NCBI RefSeq assembly: GCF_009905375.1 | Contig: NC_133650.1 | Coordinates: forward strand, 172,130,518 to 172,194,517 | Direction of reading: 5' to 3' | From: Apium graveolens | Taxonomy: Eukaryota; Streptophyta; Magnoliopsida; Apiales; Apiaceae | DNA length: 64,000 nucleotides | Part shown: positions 12,637 to 24,600 of the stretch, piece by piece | Position numbering within the stretch: position 1 is the first letter of the stretch | How the letters are laid out: every line of letters begins with the position of its first letter | Program-made: the position numbers and the translations under genes | Notes under the pieces: generated by a model | Told to the model about the DNA's origin: nothing | What the model saw: the letters and a program-made list of their open reading frames with translations, nothing else | Database searches by the model: none

Positions 12637-13188
12637 GTGAAAAAATATTGAGATTCAAGTATGCCTGTTAGGTGTTTGAGATATCGTTGGACACCTGTCA
12701 GACATGCAGTAATAACGGTCAGTTACTGGGCTCGAGAAAACAGGTACTTACCCAGTTGCCTAGTTTCAAGGAAAAACCGTTCCATTAATCAAGAGAAATA
12801 GTTTTAATTCAAAATTTAAACCATTAGTACTGATTGAATTATTTTTCACTGCATCATTGATATTCTGAAAATACATCAGATGAAAATGACCAAGATAATT
12901 TAGATGAGTAAGTGCTGAAAATGAATCAGAACTTAATTAAAAACAAAATTTAAATGGTCATCAGAATATCAATCAGGATTTATCAACACAAGATAAAATA
13001 ACTCAGAGACAAAATCTTGAAGTAAAAACAATTTCATTAATATATCAAGTCAATACATTTATGAAATGGAAATTACATCAATACTTATACAAGATTTTCC
13101 CTAAGCTTCTAATCCTAACATCAACAGCTTTAGTCCTAGCTAAGAAGCCTGACAAAGCTGAGATGAAGAAGAACAGGAAGAAGACAGA
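12637..13188 (-). other. Non-coding spacer between the small gene and extra frame of CO1
   Basis: There is no coding potential over 550 bases. In sense it contains what looks like the 3' end of the upstream small gene (AT-rich, ATTAATGAAATTG near 13035) and, near 12750, a good splice-donor match CTGGGTAAGTACC. A possible acceptor (CACCTAACAG) occurs near 12670, so a short leader intron before the ATG at 12636 is possible but unproven. Confidence 0.4.
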
Positions 13189-13434
13189 TTAAGTCATCTT
13201 CCTCTTCCTATCTTCGACGAACAAGATGGCGAGTCGTATGATTCGCTCTTGCTGACGGATACGACGAAGGTGAAGGTCTCTTCGAACGGCCACCAGATCA
13301 CGTTTGATAACCTCTGGAAATTGAATCCAGAGATTGTGAGGGATGTTGGTGATAGGGTAGGGAGTTGGAATTCCATTCAAAAAGACATGCACAGTCTCAT
13401 CACCGTAATTGTAGAACCAGCCAAATTCAGCCAT
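13189..13434 (-). CDS. Small 81-residue protein gene carried by CO1
   Basis: The reading frame from ATG at 13434 encodes a protein beginning MAEFGWFYNYGDETVHVF and ending in the basic tail VEDRKRKMT, with an Arg-rich helix-like centre (RRDLHLRRIRQQERIIRLA). I do not recognise the family. I chose this ATG over an in-frame ATG 105 bases upstream because a TATA box lies at 13507-13515, about 73 bases before it, which places the expected transcript start downstream of the longer start. The frame is intact although gag, pol and the long frame of the same element are broken. The CO2 counterpart is missing, removed by a deletion that begins just after the TATA box. It may encode a basic nucleic-acid-binding protein, but that is a guess. 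Confidence 0.5.
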   Translation of the reverse strand: MAEFGWFYNYGDETVHVFLNGIPTPYPITNIPHNLWIQFPEVIKRDLVAVRRDLHLRRIRQQERIIRLAILFVEDRKRKMT

Positions 13435-13506
13435 TTGTGATAGAAATGAAAAACAAGACTGAATTTGTGATAAAAGTGTGATGAGAAGACTAATGTGAAG
13501 TGGTTG

Positions 13507-13515
13507 CTTATATAG
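13507..13515 (-). promoter_or_regulatory. Internal TATA box in CO1
   Basis: In sense the sequence is CTATATAAG within GCCTATATAAGC, followed by a C/T/A-rich leader typical of plant genes (CACTTCACATTAGTC). It sits about 5 kb downstream of the start of pol, far from the LTR promoter. The same box is conserved in CO2 at 38662-38670. Confidence 0.6.
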
Positions 13516-14865
13516 GCAAGAGAATGCCAGGAGACGCAAAGATATTTAATGCTGACAGGTAGAATTAATTCTACCTCGTCTCCCTAGACTTTGAAAAAGA
13601 ATAACAGTCATTGGAAAGAGGAAGCATGGTCTAGACCGCACAAGACACAAGAAATAGTGGACTATTCAAGTACAAATACCATTAATCCTAATCATAGTGA
13701 CTATTAAACTTCCACTTCAACATATTCGAGTTTGAACTGAGACTGTTATCAAATTTTATTCACAGATAAGCCAAGTAAAGGATTAGACTGAGAAATCAGA
13801 ACTTAGACCTATACCAGAACTTAACAGTCATCAGAACATAATTTCTTAACTCGAAAAAGGAATGCCCATCTTAGTAAATACTCATACAAGTTCTGAGTTA
13901 TGGACGTCAGAACTTAATCATCAGAACGTGTATCTTAGAACTTATCCTCAGAATTTGTGCAATAATGACACAATGACTGTTTATCTAAAATAACATAGAC
14001 CACCACCGAAATTTTCATCATTCAGATGGAGTGATTAGTGTGTGCATTAAGCTAAAATACAGACAAAGAGTAAAGTCTGATTCACTTCAGTACATCTTAG
14101 AAATAAGGCATAACTAAAATTTTGCTAAAGATCTGTCATTGTCCTGAAACCTACTGAATGAATGAGTTCATGCTAGAGTCCATCTCAACTGTTTTGTGCT
14201 AATTTTATGCATCTTTTGCAATTCTATTTTACAGTGGCTTCTCAGTGTAAGTGAGTCACGACTGTTTATCAGAATTTATGCTATTTTCAGAGTATTTCTC
14301 CAGTAATCATAGAGTGTGAAAAGTCACCAAGAAAATATTTTGCTTTTCTGATACATATTTACTTAATACCAGCAATGCACTTGGGTCGTCCCTTCCACAT
14401 TTTTACTCTAGATCTCAAAGGAGTACCTGATTTTAATCTTTGATCTTTTTGCTTTTGCTTTTGATAAGAGAGGTCTATCAGCACTTAGTACATTCAACAG
14501 TTTTACTAGTATCAGAACTTAAAAGATGAGTAGCATGATTCTAATTTGTGACTTAGTAATAAGAGATACATAGTGAACTTAACTAAGCTCAGTTATCAGA
14601 ATTTGCTAGTGTCATAAGATTTCCACTGAAATAAGTACTTCTTCCATGGAATCATTTGTTTATTGAAGACTACTAGGTCAGTATCTAGCACAGTTATCCT
14701 CATAGGATTGAATAGGTACTAGAACAGACATATCACTTATCAGAGTTTAGAAACATATATCAGACAACAGTCAGTACTTAAAGACATTTATCAATTAAGC
14801 ACAGAATACACAATGAGATTAATTCTGTAAATACTGAGCATAAAGTCTGATAACACAGAATAAGT
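13516..14865 (-). other. CO1 non-coding region between pol and the small gene
   Basis: About 1.35 kb with no coding potential, alignable by eye with CO2 37329-38661. It is rich in the motif TAAGTTCTGA and its variants in sense orientation (for example near 13800-13930 and 14515). A motif bias in sequence that is not translated argues that the bias is not caused by codon choice. Confidence 0.7.
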
Positions 14866-17800
14866 CTAAGCAGATTTAGAGAAGGAACCTGAAACCATTC
14901 CAAGTTCATTTACCAATCTTGTAAAAGTAGCTTCACATAATGGTTTTGTGAAGATATCTGCCAACTATTGATCTGTGGGAACAAAATGCAATTCCACTGT
15001 ACCTTCATCCAGATGTTCCCTGATGAAGTGGTACCTGATGCTGATGTGCTTTGTCATTGAGTGTTGAACTGGATTACCTGTCATAGCAATAGCACTTTGA
15101 TTATCACAGTAAATAGGGATTTTGAAATATGTTAACCCATAATCCAGTAACTGATTCTTCATCCAAAGAATCTGTGCACAACAGCAACTGCAGCAATATA
15201 CTCTGCTTCTGCAGTTGATGTGGAAATTGACTTTTGTTTCTTGCTGTACCAAGAAACCAATCTGCCTCCAAGAAATTGGCAGCTTCCACTTGTGCTTTTC
15301 CTGTCAATTTTGCAACCTGCAAAATCTGCATCTGAGTAACCTATTAGTTTAAAATCTGATTCTCTAGGATACCATAATCCCAGAGCAGCTGTTCCTTTAA
15401 GATACTTAAAGATTCTTTTTACAGCTGTTAAGTGAGGTTCTCTTGGATCTGCTTGAAATCTTGCACAAAGACAGGTAGCATACATGATATCAGGTCTACT
15501 AGCAGTTAGATAGAGTAGAGAGCCAATCATACCTCTGTAGTCAGTAATATCTACTAATTTACCGGTATCCTTATCCAGTTTTGTTGCAGTGGCCATTGGA
15601 GTGGATGCACTTGAACAATCTTGCATTCCAAATTTCTTTAGCAAGTTTCTGGTGTACTTGGTTTGACAAATAAAAGTGCCTTCCTCATTCTGCTTGACTT
15701 GAAGGCCCAGAAAATAGCTAAGTTCCCCCATCATACTCATCTGATATCTTGACTGCATAAGTTTGGCAAACTTCTTGCAAAGTTTGTCATTTGTAGATCC
15801 AAAAAAGAAATCATTAACATAAATATGGACCAGAAGTAAGTCCTTTCCATGGTTGAGGTAGAACAGTGTTTTGTCTATTGTCCCTCTGTTGAATCCACTT
15901 TCCAGAAGAAACTGAGCTAAAGTCTCATACCATGCTCTAGGAGCTTGCTTAAGTCCATAAAGTTCTTTGTCAAGTCTGTAGACATAATCTGGATGTTTGG
16001 TATCTACAAAACCTGGAGGTTGTTCAACATATACCTCTTCCTCCAATTATCCATTGAGAAAAGCACTTTTCACATCCATTTGAAAGACAGTAAACTTTTT
16101 ATGAGCAGCATAAGCCAAAAATATCCTTATGGCTTCTAACCTAGCAACTGGTGCAAATGTTTCATCATAATCAATTCCCTCCTGTTGAGAATATCCTTTT
16201 GCAACCAGCCTTGCCTTATTCCTTGTAATTATGCCATCACTGTCAGTTTTGTTTCTGAATACCCACTTTGTACCAACAACAGATCTATTCTTTGGTCTTG
16301 GTACTAGGGTCCAGACTTTGTTTCTTTCAAATTCATTCAACTCTTCCTGCATTGCTTGCACCCAATCAGCATCTTGAAGAGCTTCTTCCACTTTCTTTGG
16401 CTCAGTCTGAGAGAGAAAAGAATTGTAAAGACACTCATTTGAAGTACCTGTTCTAGTTCTGACACCTGCATCAGGATTTCCAATTATAAAATCAGGTGTA
16501 TGTGATTTTGTCCACTTCCTTGCAGATAGAAGGTTTTCTCTAGAACTGGATGCTCCCCCATGATCCATGCTATCTTCATTTTCATTTTCTGATGCTCCCC
16601 CTGAAACTATGCTCTCTGAGTTGGATTCTTCAGTACTATCAGAACTTGGCTTATCAGAACTTGACGAATCAGAACTTGAAGAGCCAGATGCATGTTCGGA
16701 TGTTTCTTGAGATGTGGTAGGCTTTTGAGTATGCTCCCCCTGCATAGGGGCATCTTCATTTAACGTAGTCACCACAGTTTCAATAACATCAGAGTTTAAT
16801 CCATCAGAGTTTGCAGTATCAGGACTTAGACTGTCAGGATTTTCAGTATCAGAATATGAGTCTTTATTTTCAAATCTCAGCTGATCATCGTCAACGAAAT
16901 CTTTAAGACCAGTGATCTTCTTGTCATCAAAAGAGACATTGATAGATTCCATGACCACTTTTGTTCTCAAATTATAGACTCTGAAGGCTTTTGTGGAAAG
17001 TGGATATCCAACAAAGATTCCTTCATCAGCTTTTAGATCAAACTTTGATAGCTGTTCAGGATGAGTCTTGAGAACAAAACACTTGCATCCAAATACATGA
17101 AAATATTTCAGATTTGGCTTCTTTTTCTTCACCATCTCATATGGTGTTTTTCCATGCTTGTTAATGAGTGTTGCATTTTGAGTAAAACAAGCAGTCTGCA
17201 CAGCTTCAGCCCAGAAATAGGTTGGAAGCTTTGTTTCTTCAAGCATTGTACGTGCAGCTTCAATGAGAGTTCTATTCTTCCTTTCAACAACTCCATTTTG
17301 CTGTGGAGTTCCAGGAGCAGAAAATTCCTGCTTTATTCCATGGCTTTTGTAGAACTCTTCCATTATCAAATTCTTGAACTCAGTGCCATTATCACTCCTT
17401 AAAATTTTCACAGAATTTTTGACCATTTTATCCAGCTGTTTGACATGATCAATCAAGATAGATGCAGTTTCACTTTTTGTGTGCAAGAAATACACCCATG
17501 TGTATCTGGTGAACTCATCCACTATGACCAACGCATACTTCTTCTTTGCAATAGACATGACATTTACTGGACCAAATAGATCAACATGTATAAGATGATA
17601 AGGCTCAAGAATTGATGATTCAGTCTTGCTCTTGAATGAAGATTTTCTTTGTTTGGCTTTCTGACATGAATCATAAAGACCATCAGGAGCAAATACCGTG
17701 TTTGGCAATCCTCTCACAAGATCTTTCTTGACCAGTTCATTTATATTGTTGAAATTTAAATGAGAGAGTTTCTTATGCCAATCCCAGCTTTCTTCAATTG

Positions 17801-18200
17801 ATGCTCTACTTAACAGACAGATTGCAGAGCCATCAGTACTTGTTGAAAGCTTAGCTTCATAAATGTTACCACGTCTGTATCCTTTCAGAACAACTTTGCC
17901 TTTAGATTTACTCACAACTTCACAGTGTTCTTCAAAGAAATCAACATGATAATCTCTGTCACAGATTTGACTTATACTCAGTAGGTTGTGTTTAAGTCCT
18001 GAGACCAGAGCTACTTCTTTAATGATGACATTCCCAAGATTGATATTGCCATATCCCAATGTTTTTCCAATGTTGCCATCTCCATAAGAAACACTTGGGC
18101 CAGCTTTCTCCACAAAGTCTGATAGCAGGGCCTTATTTCCAGTCATATGTCCTGAACATCCACTGTCCAGAACTAGAATATTTTTCCTGTTGCCCTGCAA
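14866..18200 (-). pseudogene. CO1 pol (protease, integrase, reverse transcriptase, RNase H), disabled
   Basis: The domains follow copia order: aspartic protease ([12 protein letters not shown]), integrase with [10 protein letters not shown] and [23 protein letters not shown], reverse transcriptase ([23 protein letters not shown]) and RNase H ([18 protein letters not shown]). Disabling changes are TAA at 16047-16049 (GAA in CO2), a one-base loss near 15185 in RNase H, and TAG at 14965-14967 (CAA in CO2). In addition the catalytic YVDD of reverse transcriptase reads YVND, with the codon for the lost Asp at 15813-15815. As in CO2, the frame begins in gag frame after two stops and has no ATG before the protease. 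Confidence 0.9.
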
Positions 18201-18212
18201 TCACAAAGACCA

Positions 18213-20549
18213 CTAATTATTAGTTTTAAGGACCCAGACTTGCTTGGATCCTTTGGCCTTATTAAGTTTGTTAACATTTGCAGCGGATTTAGCATCAGAG
18301 TTTATGTTAACATTTTTCTTATCAGAATTTACATTATCAGACTTTGAATCAGAATTTACACTAGAAGGAACAATGGAAACTTTCTTCAAAGAAGGTTTTA
18401 TTTGATAATAATCATAGTACAAACTATGATATTCCTTACAAGTATAAATGGAATGCCATAAACTACCACAATGAAAATAAGGATTTTGTGGTTTGTATAT
18501 AACAGACTGACTCTTAACTCCTGATTTTGAAGGTAAGGAGTTAATATTCTTATTTTTCCTGCAAAAACAAGCCAGATGGTTAGAACTTCCACAGTTATGA
18601 CATATTTTCCTAGGAGCATCAGGAACAGGTTTATAATCATTGCTTTTATTCACACCTTCCTTTCCATTCCTATTTTTCCTAGGTGATTTTACCTTGTTTG
18701 CATTCTTGACATCTTTCAGCTTATGCTTAAGCTACTTCTTTGTCATTAAGCCTATGTTTACTTCAGCTGTCTTTTCCTGTTTTAGTTTGTCAGAAGTTAA
18801 TTCCTCTTTAACTTCTGATTTCTCATTATCAGACTTTACAGTTACAAACTTAACAGGTTTTAACTTTGGCTTTTGCTTAACAACAGGCTTAATTTCTTCA
18901 GTTCCTTTATCATTCTTATTCTCTCCATAACCTAAGCCCTCTTTCAAATTTTCACTACTTAGCAAATTTTGAGTTGTTCTGCCAGAGTTAGTCCAAGTCC
19001 TGATTATCTCTCTTTCCTTTTCTAACTCAGTTTTTAGAGATTCATTCATTTTTAGCACTTCATCCCTAACATAAAAAGCATCATCTCTATCCTTCTGAGT
19101 TTGATGGAATATAACTAACTCTTTTTCTAAGAAATCATTTCTTTTCTTAAAAGCAAGATTTTCAGAAGTTAATCTTTCACATGTTAAGGTTTGATCTCTA
19201 TAACTAACAAACATGGTTTTAAGATATCTTCTCAACTCATTAATATCATCAGTATGAAAAGCATAAGTAGTCTGAGGTACCTTTGTTTCAACAGCTTCAG
19301 AACTGCTCTCAGCACTTTCTTTATCAGCATTTGCCATCAATGCATAGTTCTCCTCACTTTCAGAGTCTGAAGTGTCTGTCCAGCTTTTCTGCTTTGTGAC
19401 AAGAGCCTTACCTCTGTCACCCTTTACCTTCTTGCAGTCAGGAGATATGTGGCCTTTCTCACCACAGTTATAGCATTTAACATTGGTGTAATCTCCTCTG
19501 TCAGACTTTCCTCCTCTACCTTCAGATCTTCTGAAATTCTTCTTATCAGAACTTATGCTTTTTCTGGAAAACTTCTTTCCCTTCCTGAACTTCCTGTATG
19601 CAATCTTGGTGATTCCTTTCATCATAAGAGCACACAGCTTCATCATCTCTTCATCAGCATCAGTCTCAGGCAAGCTTTCAGAATCTGAGTCATCATCACT
19701 CTCAGAACTTGATGACTCAGTATCAGACTTTATGAAAAGAGCTTTACACTTGTCTTTCTTTGAGGAAGCTGCCTTGGGGAATTCTTCTTCAGCCTTAAGA
19801 GCAACTGTCCTTGACTTTCCTCCTTTCCTCTTGCTTCTTTGTTCCATCTCCAGCTCATGAGTCTTGAGCATTCCATAGATTTCGTCAAGAGTTGTTTCAT
19901 CAAGATTGTAGTTGTCTCTTATTGTCGTTGCCTTCAAATCCCAGCATTCAGGAAGAGCTAACAGGAACTTAAGGTTTGAGTCTTCAAGATCATACTCTTT
20001 ATCAACCAATGACAAATCATTCAAAAGTTTGACAAATCTATCATATAAATCATTCAATGACTCATTAGTCTTTGAGTCAAAGTGTTCATACTCTTGAGTG
20101 AGTATTGTCTTCCTGTTCTTCTTAATTATGTCAGTTCCCTGACACCTTGTTTCCAGAGCATCCCATATCTCCTTAGCAGTCTTGCAGTTGATTACCCTGT
20201 TTGACATTACATTATCAATGGCACTATGCAGTAAGTGTCGTACCTTAGCATCCTTAGCAATTGATGTTATGTCCTCAGCAGTATAATCACTCTTCTCCTT
20301 TGGTACGGTCATTGCTGCTTCACCTGCAACTGCAACAGCGAGTTTGGTTGGTTTGTGAGGACCTTCCTTGATTCTATCCAGGTATTCTGGATCTGTTGCT
20401 TCCAGGAACATGGTCATCCTTACCTTCCATATGGGATATTCAGATGGTCTCAGTATGGGGACTCTGATGGTCTCATACCGACTCTGAATTAGTGTCTTTG
20501 GTGGTTCCTCAGTTGTGGTAGGCTTAGTTGGAGTTTCTGTGTCCGACAT
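18213..20549 (-). pseudogene. CO1 gag, one nonsense codon
   Basis: It starts MSDTETPTKPTTTEE at 20549 and ends VLKTNN at 18213. It matches CO2 gag throughout. The N-terminal half is the capsid-like region typical of plant copia gag (VPILRPSEYPIWKVRMTMFL). It is followed by an acidic Ser-rich stretch, a zinc knuckle CYNCGEKGHISPDC, a coiled-coil-like middle (DFLEKELVIFHQTQKDRDD) and two further knuckle-like motifs near the C-terminus. The only break is TAG at 18732-18734, where CO2 has CAG, consistent with C to T deamination. One of the C-terminal knuckles is also altered (YFHCGSLWHSIYTC has lost its first Cys). Confidence 0.9.
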
Positions 20550-20590
20550 GATTGTGTTTGGATCTTTAACTGTATGTAAGTTAACAGATA

Positions 20591-20603
20591 GGCTCTAATA
20601 CCA
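20591..20603 (-). other. CO1 primer binding site (tRNA-iMet)
   Basis: In sense this reads TGGTATTAGAGCC, two bases after the 5' LTR. It is one base different from the standard complement of initiator tRNA-Met seen in CO2 (TGGTATCAGAGCC). The change is C to T. Confidence 0.85.
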
Positions 20604-20605
20604 AT

Positions 20606-21221
20606 TGTTAGGTCACACACACACACTGTAGAGGGGGTGAATACAGTGTATAGTACACTCAAATCGAACTTTAAGAACTTAAGTAACAGAAAACAAACTT
20701 TATTGAAACAATAAACTCTGTTACAGTATGGAACTGTTACCTCTCAGTGATGAACAAATATCACGAGAGCTGCTAGGGTTACAATGAATATCTTTTCTAA
20801 TAATAATAACACTTATAGTGTAAACCCTATGTCTGTGTTTATATACTACACAGTTACAAGATAATCGCTAATTGATATGGAATATAATTCTGCTTCCTAA
20901 AATATATCAATCAGATATCTTTTCTTCCAAGTATTCCATTCTTCACGGAATTCCTTCTTCATGCATATCTCTTCTTATGTTTATCTCGATCTTCTTTCCT
21001 TTAATCAGCTACTGTCCTTATCTGATTGTCCTTCAGCACTTAAGTTCTGATATCTATCTTCTGATGATTATCTCCTGATAATATAAGTACTGATATCCTT
21101 AAGTCCTGACTTCCAGTATAAGTACTGATCAACAGTTAAGTACTGATTTATCCTGTTCACGTAAGATCTGAAAGCTAAACATAAAACATATTAGCCATGA
21201 CATTATCAAATATATCTAACA
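20606..21221 (-). repeat. CO1 5' LTR
   Basis: A 616-base LTR with TGTTAG/CTAACA ends. It carries a TATA box (in sense GTATATAAACAC near 20836-20848) upstream of the presumed start. Its outer end at 21221 joins directly to the interior of a gypsy G2 LTR. Confidence 0.92.
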
Positions 21222-21617
21222 TATAAGTTTCATGATTTTTGAAGATTTCCATAATTAAATATGGATTTTACCATTAAACACACTCAGAAAATCATTTATA
21301 AATAAATAATTAATGAAATATTGATTTCTCAGTTTTATAAAATCCTAAAAGTAACTAATGTAATTATAAAATCATAAAAACTATTTTAGAGACACTTCAA
21401 ATATTTATACACATAAATTTGCATTAAATTCACTTTAAAAGTGAAACAATTCAATACAATTCCTTAATTAACCACGCGGATAACCCGATACATCATAAAT
21501 CACACCTAGATAATAATCAAACAACACATAGTGGTCAAAACCAATACACATATTTTATTTAATAATTTCCATAATTATCACATATTTAAATAATTCAAAA
21601 ATACACGAGTCGTTATA
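21222..21617 (-). repeat. G2 left LTR, truncated
   Basis: About 396 bases of the LTR start region (in sense TATAACGACTCGTG) align with 30245-30644 and 51070-51466. It is cut at 21222 by the outer end of CO1 in the middle of TATAAGTTTCATG, a string that is intact at about 51069. Confidence 0.88.
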
Positions 21618-24600
21618 TCCTTCCCCCCTTAAAAAGATTATGTCCTCAGAATCTGGTCTAATTACACAAATGAGGATATTTGTCAAGCATATCTGACTCT
21701 AGTTTCCAAGCAGACTCTTCTACTCGAGGATTTCAAGCGTACTTACTATAGGAATACACTCATTTCCAATGACTCGCCTTTAACGATCAAGAGTTTGGAT
21801 TGCTCACTATATACAAAATAAACTTGGACTAGAGCCCATGGATCCTGATCAATCACTTAATTCAAATCACATACTTATCGCTTTAACCATAACAGGCCAA
21901 ACATATTACATGTACACACTGTTGTGACACTAACATCAACTCATGAATAACTTTATCTATATTTATCAATACCTCGAATGATTCATTAATTTTAGGACTT
22001 AACCTGTCCTTTCTACTTAAACTTATCCAGTCTCTTTCAAGATGAAACTTGTACTAACACTACTGGTCCTATTTCTATATTCATATTCTCTCTCGATACA
22101 ATTTCGCCTTCTTTCTTTGTCTACTCCGAGCTGCTTCAATCAATATCACTACGCTCTTGGTGTGCCGATTTAACTTAGAATTTGATAACTTTCTTTCTCC
22201 CACTTTATTTTAATAGAAATTGGGACCTACACTTGCATTCACATGAAGCTTGGTAAAGTGGCATTCCAAAGCTGACATCACTGATAAATGATCATTCCAG
22301 CATTTTCTTAAAACTCAACCTCTTAACATATCTTACATTTCCTGAATCGCTTCCGTACTTTGACTCTCCGTTTAAGGATGATAGGTGGTGCTCGTTTTCA
22401 ACTTGGTTTCCAAACATTTAAATATTTCTTACTCTTTTTCATCAATTAAGGCTGAAAATTAATCTCATATATTCATGTATTATCACCTTTGAGTATTTGA
22501 ACTTCAGATTCCACTCTTTCCAATCCATTTATTAACTCCTCGGTTGTCTTAATTATATCCAATCCTTTCTGTCGGCATAAGGCATCTGTTACCATACGGC
22601 TTTGCTCAGATAGTTGTTAACAGATTAATCAGAGTCTTTTGTTAACCTTAGTCAAAATTTCATTCTTGAAAACTCAACGCATAGTTGCTTTCCTTCTGAT
22701 CCTTGGAGAAAAATCCTTGGGCATTCCACGCAGACTTCCTTATTCTTCGAGTAGCTGAGGATATTATCAATAACTACAGTTTACTTATCTAAGTACCCCT
22801 TATACACCATGATCCTTAATTCCTTATAATCACCTGATACACTTATTATTTCACATAATATTACCAGAGCTTGCAATGCTCTTAACTCACTTTAATCGTA
22901 ATCTCTGACATGTTCTCAAGTCGGATCTTAAGTTAATCCCCGAAACATAACACACTTCATGAATTAGGACTCGTAGGTAATTAATTCTTTGTATGGGTCA
23001 CTTACTCTTATTCGTTGTTTTGTTAAACTCCCGATAATCAGTACATACTCTCATAATTTCATTCCTTTTCTCCCTTAACATCACGGGTACACTTCACGAT
23101 TCGCCTCTTGTAAAGTCACTTCCTGGGTCTGCCTTATCCATTAGGCCTTCCGATACTTCGTCTTAATTCTTCTGGTGTAGTCTCTATGTTCGTTCTCTCC
23201 TTTTTACTTATCGCTTGCCACTACATTTGCTTTTCCTCGTGAATAGATACTTCAAACTCTTATGGTCCGTTTAGATCTTACACCTTCCTCCATACATGTA
23301 ATGTTTCCCAATCTTTCAAAGCGAATATAATTATTACTGCTAATTCCAAATTATGAGTAGGATACTTCTGCTCATAAGGTTTCGGCTGTCTGGATACATA
23401 TACAATAACTTTATTGTGTTGCATCAACACAAATCATATTCCCTTATTAGAAGTATCACTATAAACTACAAATATTTCTTTGATACTTTCAAAGTGATAA
23501 GGCAGGTGTTGTAACAATTCCCTCCTTTAACTTCGCAAAACTTTATTCACACTTCTCTATTTCATATAAATGTCCCGTTTTTCCTAGTAAGCTTCGTCAA
23601 AGGTATCGCAATCTTCAACAATCTTAAACAAATTTCCGATAATAACCTTCCAATAATAAAACTTCTTACTTTTATTGGTGCTTTTGGTCTTTCTTTATTC
23701 ATAGAAACTTTAATCTCTGCTGGAACCCCTTTGGTCTCCTCCTCACTGATTATTTACGCTAAGAATTATACTTCCTACCATCAAAGCTTTCACCTTGTAA
23801 ACTTTTTATACAACTTCTTTATTCTTCGACTTCCCTGCTAACTTTAGCTACTTTGAATGGTCCTACTTTAACTTTAGGGAACATAAATAAAACTTATTCG
23901 GATCTTCCTTCAAGATTCTGTTCATCAAGTGTAAATATTACTGGTATATCGATTAATCCAAGTGACCTTACTAGAATTTTATAACAACAGTACTTAGTTC
24001 TGAAAATTATCCTTGATATGTTTATAGGTTCCATCTTCGATTGGTAATACTCCAATTTTAAATCAATCTTAGAAAATACTTTGCTTCTTTCATCTCATCA
24101 AAAAAATTATTAGTTCAAGATAACAGATACTCACTCTTGATAGTAAACTTGTCGAGCTTTCGCTAGTCGACCCATAATCTCATACTTCCATCTTTCTTAT
24201 TAACAATTAGTACCGGTGCACCTTATAGGATACACTAGGTCTAATTGCTTCTTCTTCTAACATCTCTTGCATCTTCTTTGCTAACTTCCTCATTTTAACT
24301 GGTGACATCTTGTGTAAGGCCTTGGGCACTGGCTTTGTCTCAGGTGCTAAGTCAATCGCGAGCTTCATTTCTCTATTGGGAGGAAATATTGATAACTCAT
24401 CTGGAAACATATCCTGAAACTCCTTAATTCCTATAAAATCTTCAAATTTTGTTTGCTTCTGACTTTTATTTATCTCATAATCACCATAGTGCTCACATCT
24501 TGATCGCCATAATCATCGTTAACAAATTCTTAACCCTCTTTTTTCTTTTATGCCACATCATATTCTCATTTAACATCTTCAGGACTATCTCTTCATCACG

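Larger units (their letters stand above)
8103..21221 (-). mobile_element. CO1: complete but inactive Sirevirus-like copia retrotransposon
   Basis: This is a 13.1 kb element on the minus strand. In sense order it has the 5' LTR (20606-21221), primer site, gag, pol, a small TATA-led gene, a long extra reading frame, the polypurine tract and the 3' LTR (8103-8717). I see two substitutions and two short indels between the LTRs, so insertion was recent, yet gag, pol and the extra frame all carry nonsense or frameshift mutations. Order of domains (integrase before reverse transcriptase) is copia. The large gag, TGGTATYAGAGCC primer site, polypurine tract ending GGGGGAGAT and an extra frame after pol point to the Sirevirus lineage. 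The five-base flanks (GACAA and TATAA) do not match, so no target duplication is preserved. Confidence 0.9.

Noticed and set aside
16268..19860. Plus-strand frames of 60-113 codons opposite CO1 gag and pol
   Set aside because: They are antisense shadows; equivalents occur opposite CO2 gag and pol.
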